From DASUXY01 sp036377675 (lineage in GTDB: Bacteria; Bacillota; Bacilli; Bacillales; Amphibacillaceae), in contig DASUXY010000048.1 of assembly GCA_036377675.1 (NCBI GenBank), forward strand, positions 1 through 38,937: DNA of 38,937 nt, read 5' to 3'. Below the pieces are notes generated by a model that did no database searches, was not told where the DNA came from, and was given only the letters and a program-made list of their open reading frames with translations. The position numbers and the translations under genes were made by a program. Shown in pieces: positions 7,517-15,358 of this stretch. Positions within the stretch are counted from its first letter, which is position 1. Each line of letters opens with the position of its first letter.

Positions 7517-7868
7517 ATCGTATCCATACTTTATGGTTGGTTTATCCGTTTTTTTCAGTGATTTTAAATTCCGATTTACTGATGAATAAGCTATCGTGCT
7601 GTCCAATACGTCTTCACTTTAGATGTTCTATCTAAAAATCCAGAACATCGATTGTTTTGGATTTTTGTTTCTCATTTTTAACTTAAGTTTTCTCCTTTTT
7701 GGGACAGTGTGTCGTATAGCATGATTCATATCAATCATGGCTGTTCATTTTGGAGTTTCTATTTATAACCGTCTTCACTGGGAGGGTCGTTTAGTTATGA
7801 GGCAAACTACTAAAGTTTCCTCTACTTCGTACATGTAACTTGTTTATTCGTTGCCATACTGAACTTCA
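7517..7868. other. Gene-free stretch between ylbL and tmcAL
   Basis: It holds the ylbL terminator (7634-7671). Further on there is a 13-codon ORF (7797-7838, MRQTTKVSSTSYM) with a strong SD (GGGAGGG) 9 bases upstream, in the direction opposite to tmcAL. There is no sign of a larger gene. No convincing terminator for tmcAL was found. Confidence 0.4.
7634..7671 (+). terminator. Terminator after ylbL
   Basis: AAAAATCCA (7634-7642) pairs with TGGATTTTT (7658-7666), with AACA/TGTT pairing further in, followed by GTTTCTC and more T. The stem is AT-rich. Confidence 0.65.
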
Positions 7869-9080
7869 TCAATTTGCGATGATTGGTAATTGTAATTCTT
7901 GCTTATACAATTTGTCCTTCACACTTCGTGGGCATATACTGTAATAGGCATATGTTGAGCGTTCCTCTATCATTAGCATGGGGTCCATCGTTCGCTGTAA
8001 CGAGGAAACGATTGGAACGTTCATGTTCTTTTTTTGTTGATTTAAATAAGCTTGACCTTTTTTCGTCATTCCGAGTAAACGGACATAAGGTAATGATGAT
8101 CGATTGTGAATGTGATTGATTTCTTCTTTTTTTGTGTTTGTTAAGATGTGCGTGAATATGCGTTGAATCCGGTTCCACGTATATCGTTTCGTTTTCATCG
8201 CTTGCACCCAAGTGTGGAAAGACGCGGCCTTTTTCGCTGTTTTCTTTATGCGATGTTCAAGTCCTTCATCGACCCCTTGGATCGTCCGGAGCTCTCCGGC
8301 ACTCATCGTCATGATACGGTAATGGATGAGATTAAAGTAATTGTCCCACTGATGCCACAAAGATGTTGCTAACTTGTAGTTTTGTAGTTGTTCTGTCATT
8401 ACAGGAGGGATCGTATCGATTACATTGCGTAAGTTGTTTGTTTCGAGAAGCTTTTTTCGAATACTAGTTGCACTTGCAATAGAGTTTGTTATCATGGAGT
8501 CATGATAATTGTTTTGAATACGTTTAATTGTAAGTGGCGTAATAGGGTAATTGTTGTTTAAAATAGCTTTTACGTAGCTTAGACCTAATATATTATTCGG
8601 CTTTGACAAATCCATTGTATCATCGGTTAAACCAATTTTTTGGTAAGCATATTTACTTGCTTGAGGATAGGAGTACCCTTTATTCAAGTAATCTTTCAAC
8701 GTGTTGTCATACTCATGTCGCTTCGTTGTTAGTAGCTGATAGCTCGTTGTGAAGTCCGTGATTTCACCAGATTCACTTCCGAAACAAATCGCTTTCACAC
8801 CGATTTCATGAAGGGTTTTAATGGCTCCAGTAGCGAACCATCGACTACTTTGAACTGCAAATGGGTAAGGTAATTCCAACACGATATCAATTCCAGAGGC
8901 TAAGGCAGCTTTTGTTCGTTGGAATTTATCAACAATTGCTGGTTCCCCACGTTGTAAAAAAGAACCGCTCATAACAGCAATCATGCAATCGGCTCGAGAT
9001 ATTTTTTGTGCTTGCTTTATATGATAGACATGGCCATTGTGGAGCGGATTGTATTCGACGACTAAACCGCATGCATTCAT
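7869..9080 (-). CDS. tmcAL: tRNA(Met) cytidine acetate ligase TmcAL
   Basis: A 403-residue ATP-dependent enzyme that uses acetate to make N4-acetylcytidine at the wobble position of elongator tRNA-Met (B. subtilis name ylbM). The nucleotidyltransferase-like motif NPLHNGH is at residues 11-17, followed by MSGSFLQRGEPAIVDKFQRT and DIVLELPYPFAVQSS, all typical of the family. The start is taken at the ATG giving MNACGLVVEYNP; an in-frame TTG 15 bases upstream coincides with the weak SD (GGGG) and is unlikely. It is divergent from ylbN, as in B. subtilis. Confidence 0.92.
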   Translation of the reverse strand: MNACGLVVEYNPLHNGHVYHIKQAQKISRADCMIAVMSGSFLQRGEPAIVDKFQRTKAALASGIDIVLELPYPFAVQSSRWFATGAIKTLHEIGVKAICFGSESGEITDFTTSYQLLTTKRHEYDNTLKDYLNKGYSYPQASKYAYQKIGLTDDTMDLSKPNNILGLSYVKAILNNNYPITPLTIKRIQNNYHDSMITNSIASATSIRKKLLETNNLRNVIDTIPPVMTEQLQNYKLATSLWHQWDNYFNLIHYRIMTMSAGELRTIQGVDEGLEHRIKKTAKKAASFHTWVQAMKTKRYTWNRIQRIFTHILTNTKKEEINHIHNRSSLPYVRLLGMTKKGQAYLNQQKKNMNVPIVSSLQRTMDPMLMIEERSTYAYYSICPRSVKDKLYKQELQLPIIAN

Positions 9081-9245
9081 AAATAACAACCCCAATTTAC
9101 ATTAAGTTTATACGGCTATTGTAACAGAAATCATCTAAGGTCGCATCGTTGACCGAGCTTAAGTGCGTGGGGTGATTAATAGCAATACGACAGGGGATAC
9201 TATGACCAACGAACTTGTCATTTAGTAAATCTAATAGATGTTGTC

Positions 9246-9274
9246 TTGACAAAATGTTATTTTCCTTTTAAAAT
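9246..9274 (+). promoter_or_regulatory. Sigma-A promoter for ylbN-rpmF
   Basis: TTGACA (9246-9251), 17-nt spacer, TAAAAT (9269-9274). This is a near-consensus promoter about 25 bases ahead of the ylbN start. Confidence 0.8.
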
Positions 9275-9300
9275 AATTTTGTTGCCTTGAGGTGGTAATT

Positions 9301-9834
9301 GTGAAATTTACTTTGGGAGAACTTGAAAGAAATGCCTTTCATGAAACATTAGCATTTGATGGTAAAGTTGACGTATCCGAACTGGAAACGATGAATAATG
9401 ATATTCGACGGATAGATTCTGTTCATGTCAATGGGACATGCCATATGGAAGGAGAGCGAATTGTTTTTTCCTTTTCGATTACTGGAGAGGCTATTTTGCC
9501 TTGTGCTCGTACGTTAGCTGATGTAACATATCCAATTGATATTCAAGTCACAGAGGTGTTTACAACATCTCCTTACTATAACGAAGAGGATGAGAAAAAT
9601 GAAATTCATCCTGTTGATGGAGAAGTACTTGACTTAACACCGTATATAAAGGAAAATATTTTGTTAGAGATTCCTTTCCGAGTGTTTTCCAAAGAGGCTA
9701 AAAGTGAGGAAAATGTCCTTACAAAAGGAGACGGTTGGGAGTTTTTTACCGAAGAAACATATGAAAAACCGATTGATCCTCGCATGAAAAAATTAGGAGC
9801 TTTATTGAAAAATTATCAGGAGAAGGAAAAATAA
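9301..9834 (+). CDS. ylbN: YlbN, YceD/DUF177 family protein
   Basis: A 177-residue protein of the YceD (DUF177) family, almost always encoded directly before rpmF as here. In E. coli YceD has been linked to 23S rRNA maturation; in bacilli its job is not settled. Features are HVNGTCHMEGERIVFSFSI, then AILPCARTLADVTYPIDI, then EVLDLTPYIKENILLEIPFR, the last being the family's best-conserved stretch. GTG 9301 is chosen because SD GAGGTGG (9289-9295) overlaps the upstream in-frame GTG at 9292 and is correctly spaced for 9301. Confidence 0.88.
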   Translation: MKFTLGELERNAFHETLAFDGKVDVSELETMNNDIRRIDSVHVNGTCHMEGERIVFSFSITGEAILPCARTLADVTYPIDIQVTEVFTTSPYYNEEDEKNEIHPVDGEVLDLTPYIKENILLEIPFRVFSKEAKSEENVLTKGDGWEFFTEETYEKPIDPRMKKLGALLKNYQEKEK

Positions 9835-9864
9835 TCGCATCACTGTTTGAAGGGGGTGTAAGTC

Positions 9865-10041
9865 ATGGCAGTACCTAAGAGAAGAACATCTAAAAAAGTA
9901 AAAAGACAACGTCGTACGCATAAAAAATTGTATGTCCCTAACATGGTTGAATGTTCAAATTGTGGTGAGCTGACAAAACCACATTACGTATGTAAATCAT
10001 GTGGACATTACGATGGTAAAGAAGTTGTTAGTGATTCATAA
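9865..10041 (+). CDS. rpmF: 50S ribosomal protein L32
   Basis: A 58-residue ribosomal protein: MAVPKRRTSKKVKRQRRTHK at the N-terminus, then a zinc-ribbon with Cys30, Cys33, Cys43 and Cys46 (CSNCGE ... CKSCGHY). This is therefore the zinc-binding type of L32. A strong SD (AGGGGGTG) precedes the ATG. It lies 30 bases after ylbN, shares its promoter, and is closed by a strong terminator. Confidence 0.97.
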   Translation: MAVPKRRTSKKVKRQRRTHKKLYVPNMVECSNCGELTKPHYVCKSCGHYDGKEVVSDS

Positions 10042-10060
10042 TCGTAATTCGTTAATGAAG

Positions 10061-10093
10061 CAGATCACCTTTTGAAAAGTGATCTGTTTTTTT
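10061..10093 (+). terminator. Rho-independent terminator after rpmF
   Basis: CAGATCAC (10061-10068) pairs with GTGATCTG (10079-10086), followed by seven T. Confidence 0.93.
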
Positions 10094-10124
10094 ACACTAT
10101 AAACAAAAAGGGGAGGAGATTTTT

Positions 10125-10904
10125 GTGACGACAAACGTTCAATATGAGCGTAACGACAAAGGTTATAGCATTATTCGTTTAAACCGACCTGAAAAGCATA
10201 ATGCGATCTCGGTACAAATGACTGAAGAACTTCGGGTGAGTTTAGAGCAAGCTAAAAAAGATAAAGTGAAATTTTTAGTCATTACGGGCGCAGGTGATCG
10301 GATGTTTTGTGCAGGTGGTGATTTAAATGATCTACACGGAGATTTATCATCAGATGAAGCATATGAGCATTTAACACCAATGAAAGAAATTCTTTATGAG
10401 ATTGCTTCTTTCCCAGTTCCGACAATTTGTCTGTTGAATGGAGATGCTTTAGGTGGCGGATGTGAATTAGCGACATCGTGTGATTTTCGAATTACAAAGC
10501 CATCGACAAAGTTTGGGTTTGTCCAAGCGAACTTAGGTATTATTCCTGGTTGGGGTGGAGGAGTGCTTTTGTATGAAAAAGTAGCACATTCCTTCGCTTA
10601 CCAATGGTTGTTAGAAGCAAAGGTTTATCCGGCTGAAGAATTAAAGAAGCGTGGGTGGATCCACCGAATTGTTGAAGATTTCCAACTAGAAAACATTGAC
10701 AAGCTATTGGAACCATATCTTTCAAAATCATACGATCAAATGAAAGTACTTAAAAACCAATATAAAAAGGCACTATCTGCCAGTGATTTATCTAGTCGGA
10801 TGAGTGAAGAAGTGAAAGACTGTTCGTATTTATGGACATCAGAAGAACATAAAAGGGCTGTTGATCATTTTTTTCAACGAAAACAGCGAAAAAATAAATG
10901 TTAA
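10125..10904 (+). CDS. Crotonase (enoyl-CoA hydratase/isomerase) family protein with an altered active site
   Basis: 259 residues, crotonase fold. The oxyanion-hole segments are visible: FCAGGDL (about 61-67) and NGDALGGGCELA (105-116). Of the two glutamates that catalyse hydration in true enoyl-CoA hydratases, the first aligns with Glu114, but the second position is Gln134 (FGFVQANLGIIPGWGG). The sequence around it, with IIPGWGG, is closer in style to ethylmalonyl-CoA decarboxylase (ECHDC1)-type proteins than to hydratases, so hydratase activity is doubtful. GTG start with SD GGGGAGGAG. It stands alone between terminators, between rpmF and gerR, a place where B. subtilis has no gene as far as I recall. 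Confidence 0.85.
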   Translation: MTTNVQYERNDKGYSIIRLNRPEKHNAISVQMTEELRVSLEQAKKDKVKFLVITGAGDRMFCAGGDLNDLHGDLSSDEAYEHLTPMKEILYEIASFPVPTICLLNGDALGGGCELATSCDFRITKPSTKFGFVQANLGIIPGWGGGVLLYEKVAHSFAYQWLLEAKVYPAEELKKRGWIHRIVEDFQLENIDKLLEPYLSKSYDQMKVLKNQYKKALSASDLSSRMSEEVKDCSYLWTSEEHKRAVDHFFQRKQRKNKC

Positions 10905-10997
10905 GCAACTCATTTGCATATAAGAAGTGACATAAACGTCTCTAAATAATATGAACAAGGCCCTACATATCATCTATCTACAATCTGAAAAGAAGTA

Positions 10998-11026
10998 TTC
11001 TATCATTCCTAGTATGTGCATACATT
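10998..11026 (+). promoter_or_regulatory. Candidate sigma-E promoter for gerR
   Basis: The -10 CATACATT (11019-11026) is a perfect match to the sigma-E consensus CATACAHT. The -35 position, 14 nt upstream, is TTCTATC, a moderate match. Mother-cell expression fits GerR. Confidence 0.5.
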
Positions 11027-11047
11027 GATAGCAAAAGGAGTGATATG

Positions 11048-11530
11048 ATGAATACGACACGTCAAGACGCTTGGACTGAAGATGAAGATCTTTTGCTTGC
11101 AGAAACAGTCCTGCGTTATATTAGGCAAGGTAAAACTCAATTGGAAGCCTTTAAAGATGTAGCTAAGCAACTATCTAGAACACCAGCTGCTTGTGGTTTC
11201 CGGTGGAACGCAACGATTCGTAAACACTATCACGAAGCCATTGAACAAGCAAAAGAAACGAGAAAGCAAACAGTGAAGAGTAGTTTTAATAGGGATCAAT
11301 TGAAATTGCCATTAGACGATGAAAGAGATGCGATTGAATCAGCCATCATCATGTTGGAAAACATGAAGTCTAATTTTTTTGCAGAAAATGGTGAAAGTTT
11401 GCAATTTCAATACCGACTAGAAGAAGAGAATAAACAATTGAGAAAAAAGTTAGAACGTTACGAAAATGCTTGGAGAGAAATGGAGAATTTGTGGGAATGG
11501 GCACAAGGACATGAGAATCATAATGGGTAG
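11048..11530 (+). CDS. gerR: GerR (YlbO), RsfA-family sporulation transcription factor
   Basis: A 160-residue DNA-binding protein. Residues about 5-60 form a Myb/SANT-like helix-turn-helix domain (AWTEDEDLLLAETVLRYI ... TPAACGFRWNATIRKHY). Residues about 110-150 are a charged coiled coil (LEEENKQLRKKLERYEN). In B. subtilis GerR is made under sigma-E and modulates mother-cell genes; its forespore paralogue is RsfA. ATG 11048 is preferred over the adjacent ATG 11045, because the SD AAAGGAG then has a 7-nt spacing. The C-terminal coiled coil suggests dimerisation (inference). Confidence 0.85.
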   Translation: MNTTRQDAWTEDEDLLLAETVLRYIRQGKTQLEAFKDVAKQLSRTPAACGFRWNATIRKHYHEAIEQAKETRKQTVKSSFNRDQLKLPLDDERDAIESAIIMLENMKSNFFAENGESLQFQYRLEEENKQLRKKLERYENAWREMENLWEWAQGHENHNG

Positions 11531-11580
11531 GTGACTTCGTGTCATATGAAATCCATTATACGGTCGAAGGCCCATCTAAA

Positions 11581-11620
11581 TAAAAGACATGAATGCTTTC
11601 TTTGCCATTCATGTCTTTTA
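11581..11620. terminator. Bidirectional terminator between gerR and ylbP
   Basis: A perfect 15-bp stem (TAAAAGACATGAATG 11581-11595 with CATTCATGTCTTTTA 11606-11620) has a 10-nt loop, A-rich on one side and T-rich on the other, between convergent genes. Confidence 0.88.
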
Positions 11621-11652
11621 TAAATGATTAAATGTTGCCCATGGAGAAAAAG

Positions 11653-12153
11653 TTATTGCTTATGATTTTCATTCTTTTTTTCTTGAACCCCTTCTGGAAG
11701 CCAAATGAGTGGATTTTCATCGAAGTCTCTTTCTATACTATACTGCGCTTTTTGGAAGCCCATTTTCTTCCAAAAACCGTGCGAATGAACTCGTGGATTC
11801 GTCTTAATCGGTAATTGGAAACATTTTGCAAAATCAACTAACGCTCTTCCATAACCTTGTCCTTGATAATCAGGTAAAACTTCTAGCTTCCACAATTTCA
11901 AATAATCTTGTGGTGGTTCAAAATAAACATCGTATTTTTTATCTATTTTGTACAAGCTCATTCGAGCAATAAGTGTATCTCCATAATATATTCCATAAAA
12001 AGGAGATTCACTATTATTTTCAACAATATTTGATTGTAAATCTTCTAGCATGGATAACTCTTGATGGCCGTACTCTTTAAAGCGCTTAAATTTTTCTAAT
12101 GTTTTATAGTTGATGAGTAATTTTTCAACTTTAATTTTATCCTTCAAGATCAT
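11653..12153 (-). CDS. ylbP: YlbP, GNAT-family N-acetyltransferase
   Basis: A 166-residue putative N-acetyltransferase. The acetyl-CoA binding motif A is LEVLPDYQGQGYGRALVDFA (about 90-109, with the Q-x-x-G-x-G core QGQGYG). The N-terminus INYKTLEKFKRFKEYG-QELSMLEDL matches the YlbP subfamily closely. The substrate is unknown. The start is taken at the ATG after AGGGGG on the minus strand; spacing is short (about 4 nt), so a start a few codons later is possible. The upstream in-frame TTG lies ahead of that SD. It is divergent from panE. Confidence 0.85.
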   Translation of the reverse strand: MILKDKIKVEKLLINYKTLEKFKRFKEYGHQELSMLEDLQSNIVENNSESPFYGIYYGDTLIARMSLYKIDKKYDVYFEPPQDYLKLWKLEVLPDYQGQGYGRALVDFAKCFQLPIKTNPRVHSHGFWKKMGFQKAQYSIERDFDENPLIWLPEGVQEKKNENHKQ

Positions 12154-12324
12154 TTGCCCCCTTACTGGCAAAATAATTTTGTTTTGCGTCTATATGATCA
12201 TTATAATATAAATAGATGTCGAAGAAAATAATAGCGGGAGGAAATCGATTTTTTTTATAAGATTTATTTCTTCGAACATTGCGATAACTACAATAATTAA
12301 ATTCGATAGAAGGGTGTCGTGAAA

Positions 12325-13209
12325 ATGAACATTGGAATTATCGGTGGAGGATCAGTCGGTTTATTAGTGAGTAGTTATTTGAGTAAAGAACATGAAGTGA
12401 CGATCTATGTTAGACGGGAGGAACAGAAGAAGCATCTCGAAGAAAAAGGACTCCGTTTAACGAATGATTCTTCTACCTCTTTCATTACACCTAGCTTGTT
12501 AGAAGAGTTGGATCAACAAGATGTGTTATTTATTTGTGTGAAACAATATCATCTATCAGATGTTATTCCGATAATTAACGAGACTAATGGGCAGACACCA
12601 TTGGTTTTTTTACAAAATGGTATGGGTCATCTTGAAGTCGTTCAAAACCTTCGGCAACCGGTTTTTATCGGTGTTGTTGAACACGGTGCTTTACGACAAA
12701 ACGATTACACGGTATCTCATACGGGAAAAGGTAGTATTAAGCTCGCTTCTCTTCAACAAACAGACCAGTTGCAGGAGCTCGTTGAAATATTTCATCAAGT
12801 GGATTTTCCCTTTTTAACAGCTTCTGATTGGGAAAAATTATTGTTGGGAAAACTATTTATCAATGCAGTTATTAATCCTTTAACAGCAATATTTGACGTG
12901 CCGAATGGAGAACTATTAAAAAATAAATACATACGAAAGTTAGCTAAACAAATTTGCTATGAAACAGCAACAACATTCGGTTACGATGGTGAGAAGCAGT
13001 GGTTACGTGTAAAGGAAGTAGCGACAAATACGCAAGAAAATATTTCATCGATGTTGAAAGATTTAAGAGAGAATCGTCTAACCGAAATAGAAGCTATTTT
13101 AGGGTATGTCATTAAACAACATTCATCACGAGAACGTATTCCGTTTACATCATTTGCTTACAATGGTGTTAAAGCGTTAGAAGTAAAAAGAGGTCTCCAT
13201 CTTACGTGA
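12325..13209 (+). CDS. panE: 2-dehydropantoate 2-reductase PanE
   Basis: A 294-residue NADPH-dependent ketopantoate reductase of the pantothenate pathway (position of ylbQ in B. subtilis). Rossmann motif GGGSVG at 7-12. The catalytic Lys176 and Asn180 with Asn184 are in GKLFINAVINPLTAI. FLQNGMGH (95-102) and the C-terminal PFTSFAYNG are also family features. ATG 12325 is preferred over an in-frame GTG 6 bases upstream, which sits within 3 bases of the SD AAGGGTG. Together with coaD this puts two CoA-pathway genes in the block, although panE is not in one operon with coaD. Confidence 0.92.
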   Translation: MNIGIIGGGSVGLLVSSYLSKEHEVTIYVRREEQKKHLEEKGLRLTNDSSTSFITPSLLEELDQQDVLFICVKQYHLSDVIPIINETNGQTPLVFLQNGMGHLEVVQNLRQPVFIGVVEHGALRQNDYTVSHTGKGSIKLASLQQTDQLQELVEIFHQVDFPFLTASDWEKLLLGKLFINAVINPLTAIFDVPNGELLKNKYIRKLAKQICYETATTFGYDGEKQWLRVKEVATNTQENISSMLKDLRENRLTEIEAILGYVIKQHSSRERIPFTSFAYNGVKALEVKRGLHLT

Positions 13210-13322
13210 ATGGAGGAAGTGTGTAAACATAAATTTTAAAAACAGATTACATGAAATCCACTATTGTTTTATGTACAATACGTATGGATGTGAAACATAC
13301 TGATTAAAGGAGTATATGATGA

Positions 13323-14951
13323 ATGCGGATTAATAACGTACAAATCGATAATCAAAATAAATTAATTCAAGAATATAAAGAGCAAAAGCAAAGTATAATG
13401 CAATATTTTGATTATACATGTGAGCAGGAGGATTTTAAACAAAGAGTCGAGGATCTAAAGGGTCGAAAATTTAAGAGAGATGAATTGGCTGACGTGTTAC
13501 ATAAAATGAATAAAAAGTGGTCTGCCCATCCAACAACATTCGACAACATTCGCCGGTTAAAAGATCAAAACAGCGTTGTCGTTATTGGTGGACAACAAGC
13601 GGGTCTGTTAACAGGACCTCTATATACGATTCATAAAGTAATTTCGATTATTCAGTTTGCTAAACAACAAGAACAACAATTACAGATTCCTGTTATTCCA
13701 GTATTTTGGATTGCCGGTGAAGATCACGATTTTGAAGAAATTAACCATATTCATTTACCAGATCAAAAAAGCGAACAATTGAAAAAGATAAAACTGGATC
13801 AGTCTGTTCTCGAAAAGGCACCTGTATCGAGCATTAAAGTCGATGAAACGAAGGCATCCAAATGGTTAGATCAAGTTTTTAAACACCTCCAAGAAACAGC
13901 TTTTACGAAAGAAATCTATGTTAAGCTAAAAAGATGTTTGCAACAATCCGAAACGTATGTTGATTTTTTTGCGCGAGTTATTTTCCAACTTTTCCCCGAT
14001 GAAGGGCTTGTTTTACTTGACTCTGGCGATCCAACCATTCGTTCACTCGAAAACGACTATTTTCAAGCGATGATTGAACAACAACCTACGATTAGTAAAG
14101 GGGTTTATCATACATTACATGAATTAAAAGAGAAAAATTACCCAATATCCTTAAATATTGCTGAGAATAGTGCTCATCTTTTTTATCACAAGCATGGGGA
14201 GCGAATCTTATTAGTTCGTGATGAAGCAAAAAACTGGGTCGGTAAAAATGATGAAGTTAAATTGACGACAGATGAATTACGCAAGGTTGCTTTATATACA
14301 CCAGAACGCTTAAGTAATAATGTCGTCTCTCGACCTGTAATGCAAGAGTTGTTATTTCCATCTCTGGCGTTTATTGCTGGCCCAGGAGAAATCAGTTATT
14401 GGTCTGTCTTAAAGCCAGCCTTTCATGCACTTCATGTAAAGATGCCACCCGTTTTACCTCGTTTATCAATAACTTTTATTAGTCGTACAATTGAAAAATT
14501 GCTCAATCAATATTCAATGAGTGAAATGGATGCGATTAACGGGCGGATGAACTTGAAAAAAGAACAGTGGCTCGCTTCTAAACAGAAACCACCTGTTCAA
14601 CAAGTAGCAGCGCAAATAAAAATGGACATTGAGAAGATTCATCAACCACTAAGAGAGATGGCACGTCAGTTCGGAGCTGATGTTGACGCTCTCGCTCAAA
14701 AAAATTTATTATATTTGCAAAGAGAAATCGACTTCTTGGAAAGACGAATCACAGATGAAATTCGAAAAAAGTACGGAAAAGAGTTGCATGAATTTGCTGT
14801 TCTTCAGCTCGCTTTAAATCCTGCTGGCGCTTTGCAGGAGCGGATGTGGAATATACTACCATTTATAAATACATTTGGCATCCAATCGATTAAAAATGTC
14901 AGTAAACAACCGTTGTCTTTTCGTGCACCTCATGTTGCGATTTATTTATAA
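13323..14951 (+). CDS. bshC: Bacillithiol biosynthesis cysteine-adding enzyme BshC
   Basis: A 542-residue protein. BshC is thought to add cysteine to GlcN-malate in the last step of bacillithiol synthesis. Family blocks seen: VVIGGQQAGLLTGPLYTIHK (about 86-105), PVFWIAGEDHDFEEINHIH (about 126-144), a central LLDSGDPTIRSLE, RPVMQELLFPSLAFIAGPGE, and a C-terminal coiled coil (about 450-490). Length is normal. The only usable start is ATG 13323; SD AAAGGAG lies 10 bases upstream, somewhat far. Two out-of-frame ATGs (13316, 13319) nearer the SD open a tiny ORF ending at 13333. Confidence 0.95.
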   Translation: MRINNVQIDNQNKLIQEYKEQKQSIMQYFDYTCEQEDFKQRVEDLKGRKFKRDELADVLHKMNKKWSAHPTTFDNIRRLKDQNSVVVIGGQQAGLLTGPLYTIHKVISIIQFAKQQEQQLQIPVIPVFWIAGEDHDFEEINHIHLPDQKSEQLKKIKLDQSVLEKAPVSSIKVDETKASKWLDQVFKHLQETAFTKEIYVKLKRCLQQSETYVDFFARVIFQLFPDEGLVLLDSGDPTIRSLENDYFQAMIEQQPTISKGVYHTLHELKEKNYPISLNIAENSAHLFYHKHGERILLVRDEAKNWVGKNDEVKLTTDELRKVALYTPERLSNNVVSRPVMQELLFPSLAFIAGPGEISYWSVLKPAFHALHVKMPPVLPRLSITFISRTIEKLLNQYSMSEMDAINGRMNLKKEQWLASKQKPPVQQVAAQIKMDIEKIHQPLREMARQFGADVDALAQKNLLYLQREIDFLERRITDEIRKKYGKELHEFAVLQLALNPAGALQERMWNILPFINTFGIQSIKNVSKQPLSFRAPHVAIYL

Positions 14952-14975
14952 GGAAGGATCTCTCATTTGTACATG

Positions 14976-15003
14976 TTGACTAGTAGTTCTTTTCATCTAT
15001 AAT
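14976..15003 (+). promoter_or_regulatory. Sigma-A-type promoter far upstream of mraZ
   Basis: TTGACT (14976-14981), 16-nt spacer, TATAAT (14998-15003). It lies about 355 bases ahead of mraZ. A run of eight T (15073-15080) follows a weak hairpin 70-80 nt downstream, so a short RNA is possible. Confidence 0.55.
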
Positions 15004-15127
15004 CAACTGTTTCGTAGTCATCATGTGTATAGTTTTAAAAAACTGTCTATTAAAAATAGGTCTTTAGTGTCTCTTTTTTTTAAACAAAACAGCAGGTTTT
15101 TATAGACTTGTTTTAATTCCACATCAT

Positions 15128-15231
15128 GCTATGTTGCTGGATAAACTTGATGAAAGAAAACCGTCGCATCGATTGATGTTATTGATGTGTAACATTATTC
15201 GTCGCATTTCGATAATATCCAACAGCATAGC
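15128..15231. repeat. Long imperfect inverted repeat (large stem-loop) in the bshC-mraZ gap
   Basis: The arms GCTATGTTGCTGGATA (15128-15143) and TATCCAACAGCATAGC (15216-15231) pair over 16 positions with one mismatch and one G-U. Inside are two direct copies of CGTCGCAT (15162-15169, 15200-15207) flanking a second hairpin (TGATGTTA 15174-15181 with TAACATTA 15190-15197). It is followed by TTTTATAAT. It could be a terminator, a structured leader or a small degenerate element. I see no protein gene in 14952-15358. Confidence 0.6.
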
Positions 15232-15269
15232 TTTTATAATGGTCGCCATATAGTTCAAAAGACCTATTT

Positions 15270-15327
15270 TATAATGTGGCAGAAAAAAATCAAAAAATGA
15301 AGTGGTGATTTGTGGGGGAATGTGGTA
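15270..15327 (+). promoter_or_regulatory. mraZ promoter region with triple MraZ-box repeat
   Basis: A -10 TATAAT is at 15270-15275, with a weak -35 (CATATA, 17 nt upstream). Downstream are three GTGG-cored repeats starting at 15302, 15312 and 15322, exactly 10 bp apart: TGGTG-N5-TGGGG-N5-TGGTA. In E. coli MraZ binds its own operator as TGGGN repeats with 5-nt spacers, and mycoplasma MraZ also uses repeats at about 10-bp period. The array therefore fits autoregulation of the dcw cluster. Confidence 0.7.
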
Positions 15328-15358
15328 ATATAAAACAAGAAGGTGGGAGGCATACGCT

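Noticed and set aside
7507..7587. 26-codon ORF overlapping the end of ylbL (MNRSYPYFMV...)
   Set aside because: No SD, begins within ylbL, no similarity; likely chance.
7903..8211. Open frames on both strands within tmcAL (also 7883-8119 and 8148-8372)
   Set aside because: They are shadows of tmcAL, whose own frame carries all the family motifs.
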